Assembly (NCBI RefSeq): GCF_004364245.1
Contig: NZ_SOAV01000003.1
Location: 372,001 to 436,000 of the forward strand
Direction of reading: 5' to 3'
Origin: Streptomyces sp. BK208
GTDB taxonomy: Bacteria; Actinomycetota; Actinomycetes; Streptomycetales; Streptomycetaceae
Length of the DNA stretch: 64,000 nucleotides
The position numbers and the translations under genes are program-made. Each line of letters begins with the position of its first letter. The first letter of the stretch is position 1. The notes beneath the pieces were generated by a model. The model was given only the letters and a program-made list of their open reading frames with translations, was not told where the DNA came from and did not search any database. Positions 9,415-17,105 of this stretch are shown here, one piece after another.

Positions 9415-10440
9415 ATGGCTCACTATTCGGGGCCCACCTGGCCTGGAGCAGCCGGAGAATACGGCTTGGCCCAAGGACCGCGTATGCCCGGGGCCAGTCG
9501 ACGGATCACGGCCTGGCTGATCGATTTCGCCCTCGTGGTCGCGGTGGCCGTGCTTCTCGGCTCCTTCACCTTCCATCGCATCAGCGCGATGATCACCGAC
9601 ACCACCGAGCTGATCGGCAGCAGCGCATGGGAGGTGCTCACCTCGGGTGGCCACCCTCTTGATGCCACCGAGCGGGTGTGGGACCACGTCTGGGGCTCCG
9701 CGGTGAGTGCCGTCCAACAGGCGTTCGTCGCGTTGGTACTCATCACCTTCGCCTACCATTTCGCGGCGCTCGTTCTGACCAACCGCACCCTGGGCAAGCT
9801 GCTGACCGGCCTGCGCGTCTCCCCCACCGGGCCGGGTGCCCTCGGTGCTCGCCGGGCCGCGATCCGAGCCGGTGTCAGCACGCTCGCCGACGTCGGCTGC
9901 TTCGCGGTGGCCTGCTGCGTGCTGGTCAGCGGCTCAGTGGTGCTGTCGGTGCTGTGCTGGACGGTCGCGGTGGCCGTCTTCTGGGCCAATGGTGCCCCCG
10001 CCCTCCGGGGCCGCAGGCTCTCCCTCGCCGACCGCATGGCCGGTACCACCGTCGGCAACATCACGGTGCCCCAGCCCGATTGGGGCGCCGCACGGCAGGG
10101 CATCGGCCAGACGATGGACCTGGGACTCACCAGGGCCCGTGACACCCGGGCAGCCTGGAAGAACGCGGTCCAGAACACTCGGGACGGCAGGGAGAGGGTC
10201 GCCGGACACGAGACCCTACGGCGAGTCGTCGACTCCGACCTGAACCGGGCTGCTGTGCGCAAGAGCCGGGTTGCGTTCGACCGTGCCAAGGCCGCCGCCA
10301 CCCGCAGGCGCCGCGACGACGCGCCCCCGCCTCCGCCTCACCCCCCTCTCACCGGCTTCGCCCACCCCGAAGCCCCCGTCCCGTACTTTCCCCCGCCTCC
10401 CCCGGTGGCGCCTCGGCCACCGATCCGCCAGGAGGATTGA
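9415..10440 (+). CDS. RDD family membrane protein
   Basis: A 341-residue protein. The RDD core at residues about 25-215 has the N-terminal PGASRRITAWLIDFALV (Arg/Asp in TM1) and several hydrophobic helices (VAVAVLLGSF, AFVALVLITFAYHF, VACCVLVSGSVVLS), plus NRTLGKLLTGLRV, typical of the family. A 100-residue charged cytoplasmic region follows and ends in a proline-rich tail (PPPPPHPP, PPPPPVAPRP). RDD proteins are of largely unknown function; some have been linked to ion transport. It is transcribed divergently from the Trypco2/NACHT pair with a 217-bp shared promoter region, which suggests but does not prove a functional link. Confidence 0.8.
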   Translation: MAHYSGPTWPGAAGEYGLAQGPRMPGASRRITAWLIDFALVVAVAVLLGSFTFHRISAMITDTTELIGSSAWEVLTSGGHPLDATERVWDHVWGSAVSAVQQAFVALVLITFAYHFAALVLTNRTLGKLLTGLRVSPTGPGALGARRAAIRAGVSTLADVGCFAVACCVLVSGSVVLSVLCWTVAVAVFWANGAPALRGRRLSLADRMAGTTVGNITVPQPDWGAARQGIGQTMDLGLTRARDTRAAWKNAVQNTRDGRERVAGHETLRRVVDSDLNRAAVRKSRVAFDRAKAAATRRRRDDAPPPPPHPPLTGFAHPEAPVPYFPPPPPVAPRPPIRQED

Positions 10441-10701
10441 CGAGGCCGGTGGCGGCCTGCACGAAGCGGTTATGCCGCGCTGCGGGCGGACGGGCCTTCC
10501 ATGCCCGCCCCCGACGGCCTCGGCACCGTGCGCGTCGAGGCCACCGCCGTGCCCGCTCACGGCGCTCGCCATTACGGCCCACGTGGCCGGTGGCCAGTCG
10601 CCCGTCCGCGGTGTGTAGGCATGACCGCCGGGGGTAACCGACCACAAGCCGCCGTATCCGCGCTCCAGAGCGCCTGCGGCCCTCGAGTCGGAGCAGCACC
10701 C

Positions 10702-11376
10702 ATGCCTCACATAGACACTGAACCTCTCACGGAGCGTTGCGGACACATATACCGGCAGAGGCACCATGCACTGTTCGGAATGAGCCCCGGCAACAGCTAC
10801 TTTTCTCGCTCCAAAATACGCCAGATATTACAGTGGGCGTTTGATGAATTCGACTCCGTGCATGCTTACCTGCCGGAGCAGGGAACCTACTTCACCTTTC
10901 GCGCCATCGGCTACGGTGAGACCGATGCCCATCGAAAGGCGCGAAAGGAGGTGAGGGCTCTCAGAAACCGGATCAGGCACGCCCTGGACGACCTGGGAGT
11001 TCACGAGGCAGACAGCTATATCGTCGACCTCGGCACGCTGCAAGAAAACGCGCAGTACGCGCACCTCCGCACCCGCACCCATGAGGCCTTCCGCAACGAT
11101 CAGAAATTCCGCGAAGCCTGTCTGCAGAACGCCCGTGACTTTCTGGCCGGTCGGGAACTGCGTGGCAGCACGTCAGACCGTGCACGTCAGTGCATGGCCG
11201 CGCGCTACCTACTGACGAAACTACCGACGTACATCGACACCCCATCCCTTGTCGGCGCCCCTTCCTCCGTACGCTGCTACCACCGACCGACCGATTTTGA
11301 CCGTGCCTTCTTCAACCGGTCCTTTTCGTTACGGCCAACAGGGAATCAGGGATTTGTCCGCGTATACGCTCAGTGA
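10702..11376 (+). CDS. cyclodipeptide synthase (tRNA-dependent), atypical active site
   Basis: A 224-residue protein that aligns along its length with AlbC-type cyclodipeptide synthases, which make cyclic dipeptides from two aminoacyl-tRNAs. HALFGMSPGNSYFS gives nucleophile Ser28 (AlbC Ser37) and Asn31 (Asn40, AlbC/NYQ branch). A basic helix (HRKARKEVRALRNRIRHAL) fits the tRNA-binding face. Tyr169 matches Tyr178, and Tyr193 (SSVRCYH) matches Tyr202. The position of catalytic Glu182 is Lys173 (YLLTKLP; codon AAA at 11218-11220), so activity is uncertain. Two TTA codons (10828, 11329) suggest bldA control. GC is low: 27 of 60 bases at 10801-10860. GGAG lies 8 nt before the ATG. No cyclic-dipeptide oxidase, P450 or methyltransferase is adjacent. 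Confidence 0.9.
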   Translation: MPHIDTEPLTERCGHIYRQRHHALFGMSPGNSYFSRSKIRQILQWAFDEFDSVHAYLPEQGTYFTFRAIGYGETDAHRKARKEVRALRNRIRHALDDLGVHEADSYIVDLGTLQENAQYAHLRTRTHEAFRNDQKFREACLQNARDFLAGRELRGSTSDRARQCMAARYLLTKLPTYIDTPSLVGAPSSVRCYHRPTDFDRAFFNRSFSLRPTGNQGFVRVYAQ

Positions 11377-11387
11377 CTGAGGCGTTG

Positions 11388-11912
11388 TCAGACGATGACG
11401 AGGGCGGAGTTGAAGGAGTAGCCGGTGATGCCGCCGCTGAGGCAGGCGGTGAGGTTCAGTGAGGCGCCGACGAGCGTCTCGACGGCGTTGCGGCCGGCGA
11501 AGCGTCCACTGGTGATGACTCCGGTCTCCGTGACCGTGGTGACGCCGTTGGCGGAGGTGACCTGGGAGCTGTACTGGAACACACTCTGCTGTCCGTTGCC
11601 CCAGTGCAGTGTCACTGAGCCCGGACCGCCGTTGAGCAGGTTCAGGCAGGACAGGCCGGGTGCGACGAAGTGTTCGTCGTGCCGCACCGTCTCCAGCAGG
11701 GGCAGCACACAGGTGTCGCTGGTGTGTATCTCCACGTCGATGTCCGCGGGCGTGTAGGTGACCCCTGGGTCGTGCTGAGCGGTGGTGACACCGGTGCACG
11801 TGGCCAGAGGGGGGTCGTCCGCCTGAGCGGTGCCCCCCGTCACGGCCAGGCTGAGGCCCGTGACGAGCAGCGTCGCGCCGGCTGTTGTGAAGCGTCTGAG
11901 GAATCCGTACAT
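11388..11912 (-). CDS. secreted four-cysteine protein, family member 2
   Basis: A 174-residue protein. The signal peptide (MYGFLRRFTTAGATLLVTGL) ends near TAQA-DD. The mature part has four cysteines in the family positions (ATCTG, SDTCVL, LSCLNL, TACLSG) and the landmarks DPGVTYTP, HWGNGQQSVF and GVITSGRFAGRN. GGGAGG lies 5 nt before the ATG. It is the last gene of a three-gene run on this strand, and its stop lies only 11 bp from the stop of the convergent cyclodipeptide synthase gene. Function unknown. Confidence 0.8.
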   Translation of the reverse strand: MYGFLRRFTTAGATLLVTGLSLAVTGGTAQADDPPLATCTGVTTAQHDPGVTYTPADIDVEIHTSDTCVLPLLETVRHDEHFVAPGLSCLNLLNGGPGSVTLHWGNGQQSVFQYSSQVTSANGVTTVTETGVITSGRFAGRNAVETLVGASLNLTACLSGGITGYSFNSALVIV

Positions 11913-11964
11913 CGCAGCCTCCCTGCGAGAGATGTCTGGGTTCTCGTCACCCGGGTCCGAGCGC

Positions 11965-12531
11965 TCAGAGGATGGCGAGGGTGGACAGTCCGCTGACGTG
12001 CGTGAGACCGGTCGAGGTCAGGCACGGAAGCGGATTGGTCAGGTCCGGGATGATCTCCGTGGTCACGTTCACCAGCGAACCGGCGTAGCGGCCCGACGTC
12101 ACCGTGCCCAGCGAGACGTAGACCTGGGTGGCCCCGGCGACGTCGATCTCGGTGCCCGTGACCTGAACAGTGGAATGCTGTCCGTTGCTCCAGGTCAGGG
12201 TCGCCGTGGCGGTGCTAGGAAAGGCGAGGCAGGTGGCGCCCGGCACCGCTCCGCCTTCGCTGTAGGTCACCCCGCTCACTCCGTCGTTGAGGGGGCACGA
12301 GGCGTACGTCCCATTGGCCTGGTAGACGACGTTCCGAGGTTGGGTGAGGTGGAGGCCGGGGCTGTAGTCGGTGACCTGCTGTCCGACGCAGGTCACCAGG
12401 GCAGCCGCAGCGGTGTCCGATGCGGCTGCCGGCGTCGCGCCGAGCGGGACGGTCATGCACAGCGCGGCGGGCGCTGCGGTTGCGCACACCGCGAGGAGCT
12501 TGCGCAGTATTCGTTCGGGACGGTTGCCCAT
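11965..12531 (-). CDS. secreted four-cysteine protein, family member 3
   Basis: A 188-residue protein. The signal peptide is MGNRPERILRKLLAVCATAA with AAAS-type cleavage near residue 38. The mature region holds the four family cysteines (VTCVG, ASCPL, ATCLA, LPCLT) and YSPGLHLTQP, WSNGQHST and GTVTSGRYAGS. GGAG lies 6 nt before the ATG. It lies 52 bp downstream-to-upstream of its neighbour in the run, so the three genes at 11.4-13.1 kb are probably one transcript. Function unknown. Confidence 0.8.
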   Translation of the reverse strand: MGNRPERILRKLLAVCATAAPAALCMTVPLGATPAAASDTAAAALVTCVGQQVTDYSPGLHLTQPRNVVYQANGTYASCPLNDGVSGVTYSEGGAVPGATCLAFPSTATATLTWSNGQHSTVQVTGTEIDVAGATQVYVSLGTVTSGRYAGSLVNVTTEIIPDLTNPLPCLTSTGLTHVSGLSTLAIL

Positions 12532-12607
12532 TGCTGCTCCGTTTCGTGAACTGCCGGCCCTGCTGGATGTGCCGCCCCCGGCCGCGGGCCGGCCGGCCGC
12601 CGCTTCG

Positions 12608-13147
12608 TCACAGCACGGTGACCAGGAAGGGGCCGGAGGTGGTGGTCAGCCCGCCTGTCGTCGTGCAGGCGAGGAGGTCGAGGCTGGTGATGACGACCGT
12701 GTTGACGATCGTGTGGCCCGTGTAGTCGCCCTGGGTGATCGGCCCGGTGGCGACGAGAACCGTTGTGCCGTCGGGTCGTAGGGCCAGTGAACTGGTGTAG
12801 GTGAACCGGGACGGCTGGGTGGCGGGATCGGCCCAGTCGATCTTCCCCGTTCCCGCACTGCCTCCTCCCAGGCAGTTGAGGTTGCCACTGCCGTGGAAGG
12901 TGTAGGTCCCCGCTGTGTGCTGGAGATCGGTGGAGACGCACGGCCCCAGCGTGCCGCTGGACTGCACGTCGACGAGCGGCGCGGGCGTGGTGAGGGTGAG
13001 CCCGGGGGTGTAGGAGGTGCTCTGCACGCCCAGGGGGCAGGTGACGACACCGCTGTCGTCCTCGACCGCCGCCGCGGAAGCAGCGGGGAGGGAGACAGCG
13101 GCGACGAGGGCCGAGGCGGCCAGAAGAGAAGCGGAAGCTCTGCGCAT
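12608..13147 (-). CDS. secreted four-cysteine protein, family member 4
   Basis: A 179-residue protein. The signal peptide MRRASASLLAASALVAAVSL ends in ASAAA. The mature part has four cysteines (VTCPL, GPCVST, LNCLGG, LACTT), YTPGLTLTTP, and GPITQGDYTGHT in place of the usual GTVTSGxYAG. It is the first gene of the three-gene run. A copy of the 16-bp cluster motif lies 283 bp upstream in sense orientation, which may tie this run to the regulon of the polyketide cluster. Function unknown; two disulphides inferred. Confidence 0.8.
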   Translation of the reverse strand: MRRASASLLAASALVAAVSLPAASAAAVEDDSGVVTCPLGVQSTSYTPGLTLTTPAPLVDVQSSGTLGPCVSTDLQHTAGTYTFHGSGNLNCLGGGSAGTGKIDWADPATQPSRFTYTSSLALRPDGTTVLVATGPITQGDYTGHTIVNTVVITSLDLLACTTTGGLTTTSGPFLVTVL

Positions 13148-13429
13148 GGCACGGACCGTCCTTCGAGTGATCCACTCACACGTCGAGTGAGTGACGTCGG
13201 CAGGGCCTCGAGCGGTCCGGCCTTGTGTGGGGGACCCGAGGAGCGCGAGCGGCGGACGCTGCCCATGTCTTCGTGGTCCTGACCGGCAAGCCCGGCGGCC
13301 TTCCGAAGCGATCCGGGGTCACTCGGCTCCGCCCGGTTCCCTTCCGAACGCTTCCGGATGGTTCCGGCCGCCGGACTACAGCGTCCCTCCTCGGGTGCGC
13401 CCCGCACACCGTCCGGCCTCGGTCGGCGC

Positions 13430-13445
13430 GTGCACGCGTTGAACG
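13430..13445 (-). promoter_or_regulatory. 16-bp cluster motif, copy a
   Basis: In the sense of the secreted-protein run it reads CGTTCAACGCGTGCAC, one base from the consensus CGTTCAACGCGTTCAC. It lies 283 bp upstream of family member 4. Confidence 0.55.
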
Positions 13446-13729
13446 CCGGTCAAGCCCTTGCGCAGGGTTACCCGCGTACCCGTCACCCGGAGGGAGGCGC
13501 AGGACGGGACGCCGACCACCGGGGGTTGAACGATGACCCCATGAATGATCCGCTCTACGACCACGTTGCCGTCCTGGTCCGCCGTACGTCCCTCGCCGGA
13601 AGCAGCCGTACCGACCGTGACCGACCGCGGAGCGGCCCGGTCGAGGGCCAGGGGTCCGGTGTGGACGCCGGTCTCCGTGCGGCTTTTCCTCCGCGCGCCG
13701 CGAGCGAGCCCAGGGCTTCCCACGAGCAC

Positions 13730-13745
13730 CGTTCAACGCGTTCAC
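13730..13745 (+). promoter_or_regulatory. 16-bp cluster motif, copy b
   Basis: CGTTCAACGCGTTCAC, exact consensus, 116 bp upstream of the nitroreductase-like gene and in its sense orientation. The two CGTTCA units form a direct repeat with 9-bp period. Confidence 0.65.
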
Positions 13746-13860
13746 CCGTACTCGTGTGTCACTGGGTGTGGGAGCCCTGCTAGGGGTGCATTCCAGTGGG
13801 ACGGGGATCGGAGCACGCCGCGACCTGGGGCGCGAGACCCGGCAGAGAGAGGGACCACCT

Positions 13861-14571
13861 GTGAACGATCCGCTGGACCCACCCCCGAGACCAGTGAGCC
13901 CGGCGCTGACGACGACACGGCTCGAACGCGGACGACTTGACCTTGACCTGCCGGTCGACCTCTCTTCGGTGCACGCGGCGCTGTCGACGGCGCTGCCGGC
14001 GTCCAGCGGCTCCGACGACCAGCTCTGGCAGTGGGTCGTCGTGACGGACGCCGAACAGCGCAACCGGCTGGCCGAGTGCTATCGGCGGGCGTCCCGGCCG
14101 TATCTGGAGGCGATGGGCGGGCAGGCGGCCGGGGATCCGGAGCGATGCCGGTCCTGGCGGGCGTCCGTCGATCTCGCCGAGCACCTGCACCGGGTTCCCG
14201 TCCTGGTTGTGCCTTGCCTGAGCATGTCACCCGACGCCTTCGAGGACAGATTCGGCAAGCCCGGATTCGCTACGCCGGTGGACGGTGTGGCGCACTCGGT
14301 GCATCACGGCGCACTCTGGCCCGCCCTGTGGGGCCTGGTGCTCGCCCTGCGCCTGCGTGGTCTGGCCTGCGCGGTGACGACCCTCCACCTGGCCCGCGCG
14401 CGCGAGGCGGCCGGCATCCTGCGGTTGCCGGATCATGTGACCCAGGCCGGTCTTCTTGCCGTGGCTCGACCCGAGGGCACCCATGTCTGCCCGGCACCGC
14501 GCAGGTCCGTCGAAGCGGTGCAGCATCAGGAGTTCTGGCGCCCGGCCCCCTCACCTGCCCGGAACGCGTAG
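13861..14571 (+). CDS. nitroreductase-like protein
   Basis: A 236-residue protein. WQWVVVTDAEQRNRLAECYR, LAEHLHRVPVLVVPC and GALWPALWGLVLALRLRGL are in the order found in the flavin-dependent nitroreductase fold. Relatives act on quinones, nitro compounds or as dehydrogenases in natural-product pathways, usually with FMN. The N-terminal Arg-Ser-x-Arg FMN anchor typical of the family is not obvious, so cofactor binding is not certain. GTG start with GAGGGA about 7 nt upstream. It has an exact copy of the 16-bp motif upstream and lies at the left end of the polyketide cluster, convergent with the regulator. Role in tailoring is inferred. Confidence 0.7.
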   Translation: MNDPLDPPPRPVSPALTTTRLERGRLDLDLPVDLSSVHAALSTALPASSGSDDQLWQWVVVTDAEQRNRLAECYRRASRPYLEAMGGQAAGDPERCRSWRASVDLAEHLHRVPVLVVPCLSMSPDAFEDRFGKPGFATPVDGVAHSVHHGALWPALWGLVLALRLRGLACAVTTLHLARAREAAGILRLPDHVTQAGLLAVARPEGTHVCPAPRRSVEAVQHQEFWRPAPSPARNA

Positions 14572-14625
14572 GGCGCCTCACTCCGCCCGGTCCGGGAGGC
14601 GCTTCGGCTCACCGTGGGACACGAG

Positions 14626-16011
14626 CTACCGAGTTCGCACCCTCTGCGCCGGGACAGGTCCGCTTCCCAGAGCCGTCAAGGTGGCCAGCAGGGAAGCCAC
14701 CTCGGGAACACGGCGAAACGGCGTCAGCCTGGCCTGTAGTGCGTGAAGCATCAGTTCACAGCGGCGTGAGTGCGCCATCCTGTACACCTGGGTGAACTGA
14801 CGCCCGTGGACACATGCCTCGTCCACGCTGCCTTGTTCCAGGAGCACCAGGGCCAGCCGTGCCTCACTGAGGGCTTTCAACCGGAACTCGTGCGGAGGCC
14901 GGTCCTCCGCCGCGAAGCGCAGTGCGGCCAGTGCCGCCTCTCGGTCGCCGAGTTGATGAAGCGCCAGCCCTTTCCGGTAGGCAAGTCCTGTCTCCGGATA
15001 GCAGGAGAAGGGGCCCTCACCGGAGTCCGCCCTCCCGTGGCATTCTTCCGACGCCTCGATGTCGAGGCGGGCTGAGCGGTGCTGACCCGCCTTCGCGCGT
15101 ACGTGGGCGCGCTGCACGAGGACGAACGCCTGTAAGTCACCGTTCTCGGCTCCCTCGGTGCTGCTGACAGCGGCGTCGGCCAGGACCGCGGCGTACCGGA
15201 ACGCTTCCATCCGGAGCGCTTGGACGCTCATCGCGCGCAGTGTGATCGCCCGCAGGCTCCGGTCACCGATCTCGGACGCGATACCCAAGGCGAGCGTGTA
15301 GTAGTGCTGCGCCAGACCTTGGTGACCGTTGTCCGCTGACATGTCAGCGAGGACATGCGTCAGTTGCGCCGTGGTCGTCAGTAACTCGCGGCGCGCGTCG
15401 GGCGATGCGGACAGCGACAGTTGCCGCGCCACGTCGTCCCCGATGTAGGAGGCGAGCGCCGCGCGAGCGTGACGGCCACCGTACCGGTACCAGTTGCTGG
15501 TGAAGTGGGACAGCATGAAGCGGGCGCGGTCGATGTCGGCCTGGCCGACTTCGGCGGTCCTATCTCCGCTCCTCCTCACGCCCGTGGACCCGGGTTCCGT
15601 GCTCACGGGCGGGACGGGCATCGAGCGAAAGACGCTCTTCGTCGCCCTGCCCCGAAGCGTGGGATGTGCGTCTGTCCTGGCCAAGGTTATGAGGTTGCCG
15701 ACGACGTCCCCCTGCTCACCGTGGTCCGGTGGCATCAGCCCGGCCTCCGGCGATCTGTCGCCGAGTCCGGTTTCGCTCACACTGACCAGGCGGCCGGTCC
15801 TGCGGCTCAGCGCTTCGGCCACGAGCTGGGGAACGAGCCCTCTGGGACGGGATCCCGTGAGCCAGTGCGCCACCGTGGTGCGGTCGTAGCGCAAGGGCAG
15901 CCCTTCCGCGGCTGCCAGACGATTGACGCTCCTCGCCAGTTCCGCGGCGGTGGTGCCTGACTCGGTCAACAGGCCGGCGAGTTGGGCGTTGTGCTCGCGA
16001 CGACGCGGCAT
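14626..16011 (-). CDS. NsdA-like transcriptional regulator (HTH plus TPR-like repeats)
   Basis: A 461-residue protein. The N-terminal 75 residues form an XRE-like helix-turn-helix (ELARSVNRLAAAEGLPLRYD, then TTVAHWLTGSRPRG) of the type seen in NsdA and related Streptomyces regulators of antibiotic production and development. The rest is helical, TPR-like (AQHYYTLALGIASEIGDRSL; GLALHQLGDREAALAALRFA). Two TTA codons (15133-15135, 15382-15384) make it a candidate bldA target, common for cluster-situated regulators. GGAAGGAAGG lies 7 nt before the ATG. A copy of the 16-bp motif lies 154 bp upstream. It is the only regulator in the cluster, so it is the first candidate to bind that motif. Confidence 0.8.
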   Translation of the reverse strand: MPRRREHNAQLAGLLTESGTTAAELARSVNRLAAAEGLPLRYDRTTVAHWLTGSRPRGLVPQLVAEALSRRTGRLVSVSETGLGDRSPEAGLMPPDHGEQGDVVGNLITLARTDAHPTLRGRATKSVFRSMPVPPVSTEPGSTGVRRSGDRTAEVGQADIDRARFMLSHFTSNWYRYGGRHARAALASYIGDDVARQLSLSASPDARRELLTTTAQLTHVLADMSADNGHQGLAQHYYTLALGIASEIGDRSLRAITLRAMSVQALRMEAFRYAAVLADAAVSSTEGAENGDLQAFVLVQRAHVRAKAGQHRSARLDIEASEECHGRADSGEGPFSCYPETGLAYRKGLALHQLGDREAALAALRFAAEDRPPHEFRLKALSEARLALVLLEQGSVDEACVHGRQFTQVYRMAHSRRCELMLHALQARLTPFRRVPEVASLLATLTALGSGPVPAQRVRTR

Positions 16012-16164
16012 GACGATGCCTTCCTTCCGGCAGCGCCCGCTTACCGCACGAAGTGACGACATGTGCAGCATCGGACGGTTCGCCTGGTGTGAGTCCATTG
16101 TGCACGGCTGCGCGATCCGCGCCAGGACTCGGCGAGGACCGTGGGGCCCGGCGCCGGCCCAGGC

Positions 16165-16180
16165 GTGAACGCGTTGAACG
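16165..16180 (-). promoter_or_regulatory. 16-bp cluster motif, copy c
   Basis: Reads CGTTCAACGCGTTCAC (exact consensus) in the sense of the regulator gene, 154 bp upstream of its ATG. This suggests autoregulation or shared control. Confidence 0.65.
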
Positions 16181-16304
16181 CACATCCACGAGCCGGACGC
16201 CACGGGGTACGCGCCGGGCGTCGCCGCGCGGCCGGGCCGTGTGCGCCGACCACGGTTCCAGGCCGAGGCCGCGCCCTGATGCGGCGGTTCACCTGAGGCA
16301 CACC

Positions 16305-16320
16305 CGTTCATCGCGTTCAC
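16305..16320 (+). promoter_or_regulatory. 16-bp cluster motif, copy d
   Basis: CGTTCATCGCGTTCAC, one mismatch, in sense orientation 195 bp upstream of the CMD-acyltransferase pair. Confidence 0.6.
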
Positions 16321-16514
16321 GCCTTCCGTGGGTCCGCGGTGGTGTGCGGTCGCCCGGATCGGCAAGCCGGACACCACAGGTCGGTGATCACTCGTCCGGC
16401 TCCGCGGCCGTCGACGACGACGCAGGTGCACCCTCCGACGGGCACTCCGCGCCCCCGCAGCACGGGGACCTCACCGACGAGGAGGCAGCCCTCACCTCAG
16501 AGACGGAGAACGGC

Positions 16515-17105
16515 ATGGCTCGATTTCCCTATCCGGACGAACGCAGCTCCCAGGCGGTACTGACACGCTCCCCGGTGCCTCTCAACGTGTTCCGCATGCT
16601 CGCGCACGCGCCGGCGGTGGCTGAGCCCACCATCGACCTCGGGGTGGCCCTGCTCTCGGCGACCGGCCTGCCCGCACGCCTGCGCGAGGCAGTGATCCTT
16701 TCTGTCGCCGGCCGCCTCGGCTGCTCGTACGAACAAGTGCAACACGCCCCTATCGCCGAACGAAGCGGCATGACTTCCGAGCAGGCCGCCGCCACGGTGG
16801 ACGGGACCGTGCACATCGACGGATTCACGGAGGCCGAGGAGGTCGCACTGGCGGCGACCCGCGAGCTGGTGCGGGAACACACGCTTGAACACGCCACGGT
16901 GTCAGCACTGCGTCAGGCCCTCGGCGAGCGGCAGGCGGTCGAACTGATCATGTTGATCGGCTACTACGTCATGCTCGCGAACCTGCTGAACGCCCTGGAG
17001 GTGGACTTCGAGTCTGCGAGTGACGAGATCGCCTCAGCGATCTCCGAGCTGTCCGGGCAGCAGCGGGGAACCCAGTCGCCCCACACGCAAGGAGACGCGT
17101 CGTGA
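16515..17105 (+). CDS. carboxymuconolactone decarboxylase (CMD) family protein
   Basis: A 196-residue all-helical protein. LREAVILSVAGRLGCSYEQVQH holds the family active-site pattern in its C-x-Y-E-x-x-H form: Cys70, His77 and Glu58. Members include CMD itself and AhpD-like peroxidase partners; in biosynthetic clusters their reaction is often unknown. It starts at an ATG with GGAGA upstream. It overlaps the next gene by GTGA, so the two are translationally coupled. A copy of the 16-bp motif precedes the pair. Confidence 0.8.
   Translation: MARFPYPDERSSQAVLTRSPVPLNVFRMLAHAPAVAEPTIDLGVALLSATGLPARLREAVILSVAGRLGCSYEQVQHAPIAERSGMTSEQAAATVDGTVHIDGFTEAEEVALAATRELVREHTLEHATVSALRQALGERQAVELIMLIGYYVMLANLLNALEVDFESASDEIASAISELSGQQRGTQSPHTQGDAS

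Larger units (their letters stand above)
13148..13860. other. long divergent promoter region
   Basis: This 713-bp space separates the secreted-protein run (left, minus) from the nitroreductase-like gene (right, plus). It carries two inverted copies of the 16-bp motif, 300 bp apart. A possible 80-codon reading frame from the ATG at 13541 (MNDPLYDHVAVLVRR) loses protein character after about 15 residues, so I do not call it a gene. Confidence 0.5.
16012..16514. other. divergent promoter region with two motif copies
   Basis: Space between the regulator (left) and the CMD-family gene (right). It holds two inverted copies of the 16-bp motif 140 bp apart and no coding potential that I can support. 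Confidence 0.5.

Noticed and set aside
13541..13783. 80-codon frame starting MNDPLYDHVAVLVRR, considered as a precursor peptide
   Set aside because: After about 15 residues the sequence is Arg/Ser/Pro-rich shadow type and it runs through motif copy b. The NDPL shared with the downstream start is too short to count.
15052..15065. CCTCGATGTCGAGG as another copy of the acnA palindrome
   Set aside because: It lies inside the regulator coding region and differs in the outer bases, so it is most likely chance.
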